Source: Streptomyces celluloflavus
Lineage (GTDB): Bacteria; Actinomycetota; Actinomycetes; Streptomycetales; Streptomycetaceae
Direction: 5' to 3'
Length of the DNA stretch: 64,000 bases
NCBI GenBank assembly: GCA_000720995.1
Contig: JOEL01000012.1
Coordinates: 62,001 to 126,000, forward strand
Shown here piece by piece: positions 11,529-20,596 of this stretch (its first letter is position 1; the number at the start of each line of letters is the position of its first letter). The notes below the pieces were generated by a model. It had not been told where the DNA came from. It made no database searches and worked only from the letters and a program-made list of their open reading frames with translations. Position numbers and translations under genes: made by a program.

Positions 11529-12947
11529 TTACTTCCCCGCCTCCGCCGGCAGCGCCGGCTTGCCGGGGGTGTTCAGCCAGGTGTCGAAGAAACCGTCCAG
11601 CCGCTGCCCGGAGATCCGCTCGGCGAGGGCGATGAACTGCGAGGTGTTCGCGTTGCCGTAGCGGTGCGCGGCGGTCCAGGCCGGCAGCAGCCGGAAGAAC
11701 GCCGGGTCGCCGATCCGCTCGCGCAGCGCCTGGAGCGTCATCGCGCCCCGCTCGTAGACCGCGTCGGAGAACATCGTGTCCCGCTGCGGATCGGCGACCC
11801 GCAGCTGCCAGAAGGCGTCGTCGGCCGGTGCCGCGTCGTACGCCTTGCGGAACGCGTCGTGCGCGGTCGACGTGCCCCGGTGCTCGCCCCACAGCCACTG
11901 CGCGTAGGTGGCGAACCCCTCGTTGAGCCAGATGTCCTTCCACTGCTTGACCGAGACCGAGTCGCCGAACCACTGGTGGGCCAGTTCGTGGACGATGGTC
12001 GACTCGCTGCGTACGGCCGAGTAGGCGGGCTTGGACTGCACCTCCAGGGAGAAGCCGGCCTGCGGCATGTCGTCGACGATGGCGCCGGTCTCCTCGAAGG
12101 GGTACGGGCCGAAGAGCTTGGACCAGTAGTCGGTGGCCTCGGCGGTGATGCCGTAGACGTCGACCTTGCCGGCGGGGAGGGTGGGGTCGGTGGCGACGTA
12201 GATCGGGGTGCCGCCGGGAGTGGTGCCCGTACGGACGTCGAACTTCCCGATGGTGGCGGTGGCGAGGTAGGTGGCCATCGGCCGGCTCTCGCGCCAGTGG
12301 GCGTAGGAGCGGCCGTGCTTCGTCCAGGAGCTGATGAGCCGGCCGTTGGAGACGCCGGTCAGGCCCGCGGGGGCGTCGATGCGGATGTCATAGGTCGCCT
12401 TCTCGCTGGGGTGGTCGCTGGAGGGGAACCACGTCGAGGCGGCGTTCGGCTCGCAGGCGACGAAGACACCGTCCTTGGTCTTCATCCAGCCGTACGGGGA
12501 GCCGAAGATGATCGGGCCGCTCAGCGGCTGGGGGACGCCGCCGTAGACGACGGTGACGGTGAAGGTGCGGCCGCGCCGCAGCGGGGAGCGGGGCCGGATG
12601 ACGAGTTCGTCGCCCGTTCTGCCGAAGTCCGCGGGCGTGCCGTTCACCCGGATCGAATCGACCGTCAGTTTCTGCAGGTCGAGGTCGAAGGAGGAGAGGT
12701 CCTGGGTGGCCCTGGCGGTCAGGGTCGTCCGGCCGTCGAGGCGGCCGGAGTCGGGGTGGTAGCTGACACCGAGGTCGTAGTGGAGGGTGTCGAAGCCGCC
12801 GTTGCCCAGATTCGGGAAGTAGGGATCACCGATGCCGGGGGCGCCGGGTGTGGCGCGCGGTCCGGCCGCGATGGTGAGGGCCGAGGCCGCCGCCGTGGCG
12901 AGGGCGAGCCAGCGGGTGGAGCGACGCGCAGAACGGGAGAGTGCCAT
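11529..12947 (-). CDS. Secreted M1-family metallopeptidase
   Basis: 472 aa. The N-terminus (MALSRSARRSTRWLALATAAASALTIAAG) is a Sec-type signal peptide. The zinc motif HELAHQWFG and the downstream WLNEGFATY (HExxH-18-E gluzincin arrangement) are intact; the substrate-domain start DTLHYDLGVSYHPD is typical. At under 500 residues it lacks the helical C-terminal domain of long aminopeptidase N, as in the short secreted actinobacterial M1 enzymes. Likely releases N-terminal residues from extracellular peptides, which the neighbouring oligopeptide transporter could import; that functional link is inference. Convergent with the TRIC gene. Confidence 0.92.
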   Translation of the reverse strand: MALSRSARRSTRWLALATAAASALTIAAGPRATPGAPGIGDPYFPNLGNGGFDTLHYDLGVSYHPDSGRLDGRTTLTARATQDLSSFDLDLQKLTVDSIRVNGTPADFGRTGDELVIRPRSPLRRGRTFTVTVVYGGVPQPLSGPIIFGSPYGWMKTKDGVFVACEPNAASTWFPSSDHPSEKATYDIRIDAPAGLTGVSNGRLISSWTKHGRSYAHWRESRPMATYLATATIGKFDVRTGTTPGGTPIYVATDPTLPAGKVDVYGITAEATDYWSKLFGPYPFEETGAIVDDMPQAGFSLEVQSKPAYSAVRSESTIVHELAHQWFGDSVSVKQWKDIWLNEGFATYAQWLWGEHRGTSTAHDAFRKAYDAAPADDAFWQLRVADPQRDTMFSDAVYERGAMTLQALRERIGDPAFFRLLPAWTAAHRYGNANTSQFIALAERISGQRLDGFFDTWLNTPGKPALPAEAGK

Positions 12948-13043
12948 GAGCCGTCCCTTCTCACACGGATGTCGTGGAACAACCGCGCCGACTCTGCACT
13001 CTCCCGCTCCGTCTTGCCCGGGACTTTGCCAATTCCTCAGGCG

Positions 13044-14207
13044 TTACCCGTCAGTTGCCGCCTTGCCCGCCGCCTTCGCACCGGCCGGAACCGCGCTCTC
13101 GCCGGGCTTCAGCTCCGGGTGGTGGCAGGCCACCTGATGGCCGGTCCGCAGCGCGACCAGCGGCGGCTCGGTGGTGGCGCACTCCTCGGTCGCCTTCCAG
13201 CAGCGGGTACGGAACCGGCAGCCGGAGGGCGGGTTGATCGGCGACGGCACATCGCCCTTGAGCAGAATGCGGTCGCGGTCGGTCCGCCGCTTGGGGTCGG
13301 GCACCGGCACCGCGGACATCAGCGCCTTGGTGTACGGGTGCATCGGCGCACCGTAGAGCGACTGCCGGTCGCCCAACTCCACGATCTTTCCGAGGTACAT
13401 GACCGCGATCCGGTCCGATACGTGCCGGATGACCGAGAGGTCGTGCGCGATGATGACGTAGGTCAGGCCCAGCTCGTCCTGGAGGTCGTCCATGAGGTTG
13501 ACGACCTGCGCCTGGATGGAGACGTCCAGCGCGGAGACCGGCTCGTCGGCGACCACCAGCTTCGGCTTGAGCGCCAGCGCCCGCGCGATACCGATGCGCT
13601 GGCGCTGACCGCCGGAGAACTCGTGCGGATAGCGGTTGTAGTGCTCCGGGCTCAGACCCACCAGCTCCAGCAGCCGCTGCACCTCCTTCTTGACCCCGCC
13701 CTCGGGCTCGACGCCCTGGAGCCGGAAGGGGGTGCTGACGATCCCGCCGATGGTGTGCCGCGGGTTCAGCGAACCGTACGGGTCCTGGAAGATCATCTGG
13801 ATGTCGCGGCGCATCGGCCGCAGCTTGCCCGTGGACAGATGCGTGATGTCCGTGCCCTCGAACTCGATGGCACCGCCGGTGGGCTCGTCGAGACGGGTGA
13901 TCAGCCGGCCCATCGTCGACTTGCCGCAGCCGGACTCGCCGACGACGCCGAGCGTCTCCCCGGGCCGGACGTCGAAGTCGATGCCGTCGACCGCCTGCAC
14001 CGCCCCGACCTGCCGCTTGAGCAGGCCCTTGGTGATCGGGAAGTGCCGGACCAGACCGCGCACCCGCAGCAGCGGCTCGGCGTCCCCGGCGGGCTGCCGC
14101 GGCGTGCCGGACCCGTCCGGACCGTCCTTCGGCCCCTCGGCCGCCGTCTTCCCGGCCGCCTGCTGCGGCGGGATCTTCTTGCTCTCGTCGTCAGTCGTCT
14201 CGGTCAC
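13044..14207 (-). CDS. Oligopeptide ABC transporter ATP-binding protein (OppF-type)
   Basis: 387 aa. Walker [10 protein letters not shown], signature [14 protein letters not shown], Walker [13 protein letters not shown] and the C-terminal oligopeptide/dipeptide motif with cysteines ([17 protein letters not shown]), which in this family can bind an iron-sulfur cluster. It powers peptide import with the OppD-type partner. The GTG start gives a GTGA overlap with the OppD stop, so translation is coupled; the longer upstream frame is a shadow. The N-terminus (about 45 residues) and C-terminus ([13 protein letters not shown]) are extra, low-complexity extensions. Last gene of the five-gene operon. 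Confidence 0.93.
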   Translation of the reverse strand: MTETTDDESKKIPPQQAAGKTAAEGPKDGPDGSGTPRQPAGDAEPLLRVRGLVRHFPITKGLLKRQVGAVQAVDGIDFDVRPGETLGVVGESGCGKSTMGRLITRLDEPTGGAIEFEGTDITHLSTGKLRPMRRDIQMIFQDPYGSLNPRHTIGGIVSTPFRLQGVEPEGGVKKEVQRLLELVGLSPEHYNRYPHEFSGGQRQRIGIARALALKPKLVVADEPVSALDVSIQAQVVNLMDDLQDELGLTYVIIAHDLSVIRHVSDRIAVMYLGKIVELGDRQSLYGAPMHPYTKALMSAVPVPDPKRRTDRDRILLKGDVPSPINPPSGCRFRTRCWKATEECATTEPPLVALRTGHQVACHHPELKPGESAVPAGAKAAGKAATDG

Positions 14208-15409
14208 AGCCTCGGCGCAATCTCTTCGGTCCAGATACGCTCCCGCTCCTCCTGCGTCATGTGGCAGGCGGAGAAATGCCCGCCCGCGACCTGGCGCAGT
14301 TCGGGGCGCACCGTGCGGGTGACATCGTCCTTGGGGACATCCGCGTACGGGCAACGGGGGTTGAAGGCACACCCGGACGGCACGTTGATCAGGCTGGGCG
14401 GCGATCCCTTGACGGGGATGAGCCGGTCGGTCTGATCGCGGTCGATCCGCGGCATGGAGCCGAGCAGGCCCCAGGTGTACGGGTGCTGCGGCGCGGAGAA
14501 GACCTCCGCCGCCGGTCCGCGCTCGATGCACCGCCCGCCGTACATCACCAGCAGGTCGTCCGCGAGCTCGGCGACCACCCCCAGGTCGTGGGTGATGATG
14601 ATGACCGCCGAGCCGAACTCCTTCTGCAGATCGCGGATCAGGTCCAGGATCTGCGCCTGGACGGTGACGTCCAGCGCGGTGGTCGGCTCGTCCGCGATCA
14701 GCAGCTCGGGGTTGTTGACCAGCGCCATCGCGATCATGGCGCGCTGGCGCATACCGCCCGAGAACTGGTGCGGATGGTCGTCCACCCGCTTGTCGGGCTG
14801 CGGGATGCCGACCCGGTCGAGCATCTCGACCGCCCGCTTGCGCGCGGTCTTCTTGTCGACGTCGTGGTGGACGCGGTACGCCTCCACGATCTGCTGGCCG
14901 ACCGTGTAGAAGGGGTGCAGCGCGGACAGCGGGTCCTGGAAGATCATCGCCATCTCGCGGCCGCGCAGCCGGCGGACCTCGTCCGGGTCCGCACCGACCA
15001 GTTCCTTGCCGTCCAGCCAGATCTCGCCGGACATCCGCACCTTGCTGCGCTGCTGGCGCGAGGCGCGGTGCAGGCCCATCACGGCGAGCGAGGTCACGGA
15101 CTTGCCGGACCCGGACTCGCCGACGACGCCGAGCGTCTTGCCCTTCTCCAGGCTGAAGGTGAGCCCGTCGACGGACTTGACGATGCCGTCGTCGGTCGGG
15201 AAGTGCACCTTCAGATCCCGCACTTCGAGGAAGGCGGTGGGCGGGCCGGCGGCACCGGCCGCCGCCGGCTGCGCCGCCTCGCTCCCCTTGGCGGCCTTCT
15301 CGGCCTTTACCGCCTTCTCGGCTTTCGCGGCCTTGTCTGCTTTTCCGGCCTTCGCGGCCTTCCCGGCCTTCGCGGCCGGCTCGGTCTGGTTCTCGGAGGA
15401 GTCGGTCAC
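14204..15409 (-). CDS. Oligopeptide ABC transporter ATP-binding protein (OppD-type) with Lys/Ala-rich N-terminus
   Basis: 401 aa. Walker [12 protein letters not shown], signature [14 protein letters not shown], Walker [17 protein letters not shown], and the oligopeptide C-terminal cysteine motif [11 protein letters not shown]. Residues 10-45 are an almost pure Ala/Lys repeat ([20 protein letters not shown] and onward), absent from usual OppD proteins; it may be a flexible or helical linker. GTG start overlaps the permease stop (GTGA) and the stop overlaps the OppF start the same way, so the three downstream genes form one translationally coupled unit. Confidence 0.93.
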   Translation of the reverse strand: MTDSSENQTEPAAKAGKAAKAGKADKAAKAEKAVKAEKAAKGSEAAQPAAAGAAGPPTAFLEVRDLKVHFPTDDGIVKSVDGLTFSLEKGKTLGVVGESGSGKSVTSLAVMGLHRASRQQRSKVRMSGEIWLDGKELVGADPDEVRRLRGREMAMIFQDPLSALHPFYTVGQQIVEAYRVHHDVDKKTARKRAVEMLDRVGIPQPDKRVDDHPHQFSGGMRQRAMIAMALVNNPELLIADEPTTALDVTVQAQILDLIRDLQKEFGSAVIIITHDLGVVAELADDLLVMYGGRCIERGPAAEVFSAPQHPYTWGLLGSMPRIDRDQTDRLIPVKGSPPSLINVPSGCAFNPRCPYADVPKDDVTRTVRPELRQVAGGHFSACHMTQEERERIWTEEIAPRL

Positions 15410-16416
15410 GAGAGCCTCACCCGCGGGTCTACGGCGGCGTACAGCACGTCCACCACCAGGTTGCAAAGGACGATGAAGAACGCGGCGAGCAGGGTGACAC
15501 CGAGGACCTTCGGCAGGTCGTTGTCGGTGATCGCCTGTACCGCGAAGGCACCGACTCCCTGGAGGGAGAAGACCTGTTCGGTGATGAGCGCACCGCCCAG
15601 CAGCAGACCCAGGTCCATACCGAAGACCGTGATGATCGGGGTGAGCGCCGCCCGCAGACCGTGCCGAACGACGACCTTGCGCTCGTGCAGACCCTTGGCC
15701 CGCGCGGTGCGGATGTAGTCCTCGCCCAGCGTTTCCATCATGCCCGCTCTGGTGAGGCGGGCGTAGAGCGCCGAATAGAGGAAGGCCAGCGTGACCCAGG
15801 GCAGAACCAGGGTTCTCGCCCAGAGGAACGGATTCTCGAACAGCGGGATGTAGTCGCTTCGCTCGAAGATCGGCCATTGGTAGGTGAACAGGGCCAGCGC
15901 CAGGGCGCCGGTGAAGAACATGGGGAGCGAGACGCCGGCCAGGGCCACACCCATGGAGAGCCGGTCGAAGATCGAGCCGGGGCGGAGCGCGGAGATGACA
16001 CCGGTGGAGATACCGGAGACCAGCCAGACGACCGCCGCACCGAAGGCCAGCGACATGGTGACCGGAAGGCGCGACTGTATCTCGGGCCAGACCTCGATAT
16101 GGGTCTTGAAGGAGTATCCGAAGCACGGCACGTTGCAACGCGCCGCTTCCGGGCCGAACTTGTAGTCGACGCCGACGAAGATGCCCTTGAGGAAGTCCCA
16201 GTACTGCTCGTACACGGGCTTGTCCAAGCCGAGGTTCTTCTTCACCGCGGCGATGTCCGCGGGTGTGGGGGCCTTTCCGATGTACTGCTGGGCAAGCTGG
16301 TCAGTGGTCTGCCCGGCGAGCTTCGGCAGCAGGAAGAAGATGCCGAAGGTGACCGCGCTGACGATCAGCAGCAGGATCACCGCGCTGATCAACCTGCGGA
16401 TGATGTACGAGAACAC
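15406..16416 (-). CDS. Oligopeptide ABC transporter permease (OppB-type)
   Basis: About 336 aa with six membrane spans. The EAA-loop GEDYIRTARAKGLHERKVVVRHGLR is typical of binding-protein-dependent peptide permeases, and the N-terminus VFSYIIRRLISAVILLLIVSAVTFGIFFLLP is the OppB signature. The GTG at 16416 (VFSYIIRRL) is chosen over the GTG at 16446 because the ten codons between would lie inside a 14-bp hairpin stem and are not conserved in the family. A 48-residue insert before the conserved domain contains two cysteines (ARCNVPCFG), predicted extracytoplasmic. Confidence 0.9.
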   Translation of the reverse strand: MFSYIIRRLISAVILLLIVSAVTFGIFFLLPKLAGQTTDQLAQQYIGKAPTPADIAAVKKNLGLDKPVYEQYWDFLKGIFVGVDYKFGPEAARCNVPCFGYSFKTHIEVWPEIQSRLPVTMSLAFGAAVVWLVSGISTGVISALRPGSIFDRLSMGVALAGVSLPMFFTGALALALFTYQWPIFERSDYIPLFENPFLWARTLVLPWVTLAFLYSALYARLTRAGMMETLGEDYIRTARAKGLHERKVVVRHGLRAALTPIITVFGMDLGLLLGGALITEQVFSLQGVGAFAVQAITDNDLPKVLGVTLLAAFFIVLCNLVVDVLYAAVDPRVRLS

Positions 16417-16430
16417 GGGGATGCGGCGTC

Positions 16431-16463
16431 GGTGCCCGCGGGCCACGGAGGCCCGCGGGCACC
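16431..16463 (-). terminator. Perfect 14-bp hairpin between binding-protein and permease genes
   Basis: Left arm GGTGCCCGCGGGCC at 16431-16444, exact complement at 16450-16463, 5-nt loop. It sits 26 bases after the binding-protein stop and 14 bases before the OppB start. Such intercistronic stems commonly stabilise or partially terminate so that the binding protein is made in excess over the membrane components. Confidence 0.7.
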
Positions 16464-16488
16464 AATGCCTTCACCTGCCTTCCGGGGC

Positions 16489-18243
16489 TTACTTCTTGAC
16501 GCCGACGTTGAGGTAGTCGTACTGACCGCTGTACGCGGAGGTCGACACCAGGTTGGTGGCCTTGGGAGAGCGGTAGTTCAGGACCTTGAAGTAGGTGAGC
16601 GGGACGATCGCGGCCTGCTCCATCGCCTTCTTGTCGACCTCGGCGTACGCCTTCTCCCGCGCGGCCTTGTCGGTGTTGGCGATCGCGGTGTCCAGGAGGT
16701 TGTTGATCTCCGGGTTGTCCAGCTGCGACAGGTTGGAGATACCGGACGTGCCGATGGCCTTGCCGTTGAGGATCTGCTGGAGGTAGCCGTAGCCGGTCGG
16801 GAAGTCAGCGCCCCACTGCATCATCATCAGGCCGACGTTGTTCTGCTTGGTGAACTCCGGCACACCCGCGTAGTCCGAGAAGTACTTGCTGGAGGGGTAC
16901 TGCTGGATCTTGGCGTTGATGCCGATCTTCTTCAGCGAGTCGATGACCGAGGTCGCCGCGTCCACCTCTTCCTGGCGGTCGCTGCGGGCCAGGATGGTGG
17001 TGCTGATCTTGCCGGCACCGCACGCGTCCCAGTGCTTCTTGGCCTCGGTCAGGTCCAGCGCGTCACCCGAGTACTTCTGCGGGTACAGGTCGAACTTCTG
17101 GTAGCCGTCGATGTCCGTCGGCAGGACGGTGGAGGCGATGTCACCACGGATCGGGCCGCCCAGCGCCGTCTGCACCGCCTTCTTGTCGATGGCGTACTCG
17201 ACGGCCTTGCGGCACTCGACGTTGTCGAACGGCTTCACCTGGGTGTTGATCGCCGTGTAGGACAGCCGCTGCCCGAGGGCGTTGTCGGTGTTGTCCTTGT
17301 CCTTGGAGTTCGTCAGGAGCTGCGCCTGGGTCTGCGCGTCCACGCCCTTGCCCGCCAGGTCCAGGTTCGTGGCACCGGACTTGAGGTCCTTGTCGATGGT
17401 GGACTGGGCCACCTTCAGCTTCAGGGTGATCTTCTCGGGCAGCTGCTTGCGCAGCGGGTCCGTCGCGGCCGACCACTGCGGGTTGCGCACCAGGGTGAGC
17501 TGCTTGCCCTCTTCGTAGCTCTCGAACTTGTACGAGCCGGAGGAGACCACCGACTTGGTGTAGTCGGCGCCCTTGTCCTTGGCCTGCGGGACGGGGGCGG
17601 TCTGCGGCGCGCTGACCAGGTAGTCGAACTCCGCGAACGGCTTCTTCAGGTGGAAGATGAGGGTCTGCTCGTCCGGGGTCTCGATGGACTTCAGGCCCTC
17701 CTTGCTCTTGTCCTTGTACGGGCCCTTGTAGCCGTCCTCGTTGTCCTCAAGGAACTGCTGGAAGTAGTTCGGGCCCAGGGAGAGCGTGTCGCGGGCGAAG
17801 TTGCTGCGCTCGATCGCGTACTTGACGTCCTGCGAGGTGACGGCGGAGCCGTCCTCGTACTTGACGCCCTTGCGGATCTTGTACGTCCAGGTCTTGCCGC
17901 CGTCGCTCGGCTTGCCCATCGACTCGGCGAGGTCGGGGGTCAGCTCGTTGCCCTTCGGGCCGGGGCCCGGCTTGAAGGTTGTCAGCGAACGCGCGTAGAG
18001 GCGGCTGAAGTTGTAGACGAAGGCGTAGTACGTGTTGCCCGGGTCGAAGGACTCGGGCGCGTCGCTCATCTCGTAGTTGAGCGTGCCGCCCTTCTCGTCC
18101 GAGGCGTTGACGATCCCCTGGGTGGCGGCGTTCGCCTTCGCGGACCCGCCGCTGCTGGAGCCGCCGCCCCCGCTGCAACCGGCCAGCAGGAGGCCGGTAC
18201 TGGTGATGGCCGCTATCGCCGCGACCGGAGCTGACCTTCGCAT
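16489..18243 (-). CDS. Oligopeptide-binding lipoprotein (OppA/BldKB-type)
   Basis: 584 aa solute-binding protein of family 5. MRRSAPVAAIAAITSTGL then LLAGC is a lipoprotein signal with the cysteine at residue 22, followed by a Gly/Ser linker. The SBP_bac_5 signature region appears in KIRKGVKYEDGSAVTSQDV. It captures peptides outside the membrane and delivers them to the permeases encoded on either side. The ATG is set by the lipobox and by an AAGGGG site upstream; the longer frame (repeated FNGF-like residues) is the 9-bp repeat of the leader. Middle position permease-binding protein-permease is the bldK arrangement. Confidence 0.93.
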   Translation of the reverse strand: MRRSAPVAAIAAITSTGLLLAGCSGGGGSSSGGSAKANAATQGIVNASDEKGGTLNYEMSDAPESFDPGNTYYAFVYNFSRLYARSLTTFKPGPGPKGNELTPDLAESMGKPSDGGKTWTYKIRKGVKYEDGSAVTSQDVKYAIERSNFARDTLSLGPNYFQQFLEDNEDGYKGPYKDKSKEGLKSIETPDEQTLIFHLKKPFAEFDYLVSAPQTAPVPQAKDKGADYTKSVVSSGSYKFESYEEGKQLTLVRNPQWSAATDPLRKQLPEKITLKLKVAQSTIDKDLKSGATNLDLAGKGVDAQTQAQLLTNSKDKDNTDNALGQRLSYTAINTQVKPFDNVECRKAVEYAIDKKAVQTALGGPIRGDIASTVLPTDIDGYQKFDLYPQKYSGDALDLTEAKKHWDACGAGKISTTILARSDRQEEVDAATSVIDSLKKIGINAKIQQYPSSKYFSDYAGVPEFTKQNNVGLMMMQWGADFPTGYGYLQQILNGKAIGTSGISNLSQLDNPEINNLLDTAIANTDKAAREKAYAEVDKKAMEQAAIVPLTYFKVLNYRSPKATNLVSTSAYSGQYDYLNVGVKK

Positions 18244-18261
18244 GATGGTCTGTGTCCCCTT

Positions 18262-18307
18262 CGTTCGTCGAAAACCGTTGAAACCGTCGAAACCGTTCAA
18301 AAGTCCG
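18262..18307. repeat. Short direct repeats in the permease/binding-protein spacer
   Basis: Three adjoining 9-base units of the type GAAACCGTT (GAAAACCGTT, GAAACCGTC, GAAACCGTT) lie about 30-60 bases upstream of the binding-protein start, in AT-richer sequence, and are preceded in transcription by the stop of the first permease. Possible regulator or processing site; unproven. Confidence 0.4.
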
Positions 18308-18356
18308 GAAAAGCTGAAAACTTGATGGAAGCTTCTGGGCAGATGCCCGGCAGGCG

Positions 18357-19355
18357 TCAGCGGCTGCGCGGGTCCAGCGCGTCCCGCAGACCGTCACCGA
18401 GCAGGTTGAACGCGAGCACGGTGACGAAGATGGCGAGACCGGGGACGATCATGTACTGAGGGTCGACCTCGTAGAACTTGACCGCCTGGTTGAGCATGCC
18501 GCCCCAGGACGCCTGGGGCGGCTGGATACCGACGCCGAGGAAGCTGAGCGCCGCCTCGAAGAGGATGTTGGAGGGGATCAGCAGCGTCGAGTAGACGACG
18601 ATCGGGCCCACCAGGTTGGGCAGCAGTTCCCGGAAGAGAATGAAGGGGCCGCGCGCACCCATACCGCGCGCCGCGTCCACGAACTCCCGCTCGCGCAGCG
18701 ACAGCGTCTGGGCCCGCACGATACGTCCCATATAGGGCCAGTTGAAGAAGCCGATCACGAAGATCAGCACCCCGAGGTGGAGCGGCAGACCGCTCAGCCC
18801 GAACGCGCCGCCCTGGAGCGAGGCGGAGATCGCAATGGCGAACAGCAGCAGCGGGAACGCCAGGAAGACGTCCATCAGCCGGCTGATGACCGCGTCGACC
18901 CGCCCGCGGTAGAAGCCCGCGACCACACCGAGGACGGTGCCGATCGCCACGGACAGCAGGGTCGCCCCGAAGGCCACGATCAGCGAGACCCAGGAGCCCT
19001 CCAGCACACGGGCCAGCAGGTCACGGCCGAACTTGGGGTCCACGCCCAGCGGGTGGTCGGCGCTCATTCCGCCGAAATCGCCCTTGGGCAGCGTGGTGTT
19101 GGGGTCGATCAGCGCCTGGTTCGGGCTGTTCGGGTCCAGGCCCAGCAGGGCCTGGAGGGGGCGGGAGAGTGCGGCGATCGCGATGAGCAGGACGACGACG
19201 ACGGCGCCGGCCACGGCGATCTTGTCGCGCCGGAAGCGCAGCCAGGCGATCTGGCCGAGCGAGCGCCCCTCGATCCGCTTTTTCTCGACGCCCTGAAGCA
19301 CCGCTTCCGGCTGCGCCTCGGCAGCCGCCCCGGTGGTCTCGATCGGTGCGGTCAC
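18357..19355 (-). CDS. Oligopeptide ABC transporter permease (OppC-type), first gene of the operon
   Basis: 332 aa. N-terminal cytoplasmic segment followed by IAWLRFRRDKIAVAGAVVVVLLIAIAAL, then five more spans; EAA loop REREFVDAARGMGARGPFILFRELLPNL matches OppC. GTG start with AAAGG seven bases upstream. It is the promoter-proximal cistron of a five-gene operon (permease, binding lipoprotein, permease, two ATPases). The order equals that of the Streptomyces bldK oligopeptide importer, but genomic surroundings (mnmA, gcv genes) suggest this is a paralogous transporter rather than bldK itself. Confidence 0.92.
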   Translation of the reverse strand: MTAPIETTGAAAEAQPEAVLQGVEKKRIEGRSLGQIAWLRFRRDKIAVAGAVVVVLLIAIAALSRPLQALLGLDPNSPNQALIDPNTTLPKGDFGGMSADHPLGVDPKFGRDLLARVLEGSWVSLIVAFGATLLSVAIGTVLGVVAGFYRGRVDAVISRLMDVFLAFPLLLFAIAISASLQGGAFGLSGLPLHLGVLIFVIGFFNWPYMGRIVRAQTLSLREREFVDAARGMGARGPFILFRELLPNLVGPIVVYSTLLIPSNILFEAALSFLGVGIQPPQASWGGMLNQAVKFYEVDPQYMIVPGLAIFVTVLAFNLLGDGLRDALDPRSR

Positions 19356-19739
19356 GGTGCCTTTGACCCCTCTCGGCCGACGGTGGCCGGCCCATGCCCG
19401 CCGCGGTAGCGGCCTGGTTCACATCACTCTGGCAAGTCGTCCGGGGCACCACGAAAATTCGCACAACGGAAGTTCGCAGATACCCGCAACGCCTGTCTGC
19501 ATGGCGTTCGCACTCCGGGTTTAAACCCTGTGCTTGCGGGAGTCTTCATCGGATCCGCGATCAGTCACCAGACCTGACGGTGAATGGATGCGCAACTGTG
19601 ATGTGGTCCAGGGGTTCCGATATCCGGACAACCGAGACGGCTCAGCGGACGAATCGGCGGTGGGAGCGAAGCTCAACCACGGGGCGCCCGGGGCGAATTA
19701 CCGCGAGCAAGCGGCACGCCGGGGCGGCGGCACCGCGCG
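19356..19739. promoter_or_regulatory. Leader/promoter region of the oligopeptide transporter operon
   Basis: About 380 bases between the transporter operon and the SseB gene, noticeably less GC-rich than the genes; no coding sequence seen. A perfect 12-bp palindrome GGGTTTAAACCC lies at 19517-19528, about 160 bases upstream of the OppC start, and is a candidate operator. The part nearer 19700 is the 3' flank of the SseB gene. Confidence 0.45.
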
Positions 19740-20537
19740 TCAGTAAGGGCGCGGGTATCCGTAGCCGTAGGACGGGGCGGGGGCCTGGCCGGCGGGCCGG
19801 CCGTAGTCGTCGCGGTCGAAGAACGGGCGCGCCGAGGCCCGCATCCACATCCCGACGGGGTCGTACTCGTCGTTCATCGCGACGGTCGATACGGGCAAAC
19901 CATCCGGAACCGCCCCGATGGACTGCTGGATCATCAACCGCACCGCGTCCACGGCGAGTTGGCCGGTGTCGTACAGATCCAGCCCGATCGCCAAATATGG
20001 GACACCAAGGGCAGGTTGCACCCAAGCCCGGCGCAACGACCGCACAGCAGGCGTCCGGTGGGCATTTTGGACCAAGAGGGCATAGAACTGCGGGATGTCG
20101 AGGGCCGGTTCGGTGATCCGCAGCGGTCCGGCGGGCAGCCGGTCGAGGCCCCCGGCGATCCGGCGCAGATCCAGCCACGGGATGCCGACGCCGCCGCCGG
20201 GGGTGTGCGGGTTCAGCCACAGCCCCCAGCGGTCGGGGAAGAGCGCGGCGGCGATATCGGGGCCGGTGACGAGTTCGTGGTCACGGTTCCAGCCGGAGGC
20301 GGCGAGCTCGGACTCGGAGGTCACACACGGCGCGTAGCCGAGCCCCTCGACCTCCATGTTTCCGTACTGCGCGTCGGGCATCCCGGCCCGGCCGTGCCAC
20401 AGGAGCATCCAGACCTGGCCGGCGGCGAGAGCGTGCAGCAGCGCTTCGTAGGCGTCGTACCGGCCGGGCGCGACCTGTTGCAGCATCTGCTCGACCTGGC
20501 CGGCCGCCGCGGCTCCCTGATGCGCACCCGCGCTCAC
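19740..20537 (-). CDS. SseB-family protein (enhanced serine sensitivity-like), 265 aa
   Basis: The start VSAGAHQGAAAAGQVEQMLQQVAPGRYDAYEALLHALA is set by GTG with an AAGGGA-type site upstream; the far longer frame is a shadow of the neighbouring gene. The C-terminal half (LRRAWVQPALGVPYLAIGLDLYDTG, then RPFFDRDD) is the SseB C-terminal domain; the N-terminal half (QVWMLLWHGRAGMPDAQYGNMEVEGLGYAPCVTSESEL) is SseB N-terminal. E. coli sseB affects serine tolerance by an unknown mechanism. The tail is Tyr/Gly/Pro-rich (PAPSYGYGYPRPY). It lies 59 bases downstream of a second SseB gene and close to the glycine/serine genes. Confidence 0.85.
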   Translation of the reverse strand: MSAGAHQGAAAAGQVEQMLQQVAPGRYDAYEALLHALAAGQVWMLLWHGRAGMPDAQYGNMEVEGLGYAPCVTSESELAASGWNRDHELVTGPDIAAALFPDRWGLWLNPHTPGGGVGIPWLDLRRIAGGLDRLPAGPLRITEPALDIPQFYALLVQNAHRTPAVRSLRRAWVQPALGVPYLAIGLDLYDTGQLAVDAVRLMIQQSIGAVPDGLPVSTVAMNDEYDPVGMWMRASARPFFDRDDYGRPAGQAPAPSYGYGYPRPY

Positions 20538-20596
20538 GTGGTCCGTCCCTTCTTCGGCAGGGCACGTGGGGTGCGCCCGCCCGTCATCCAACCAGC

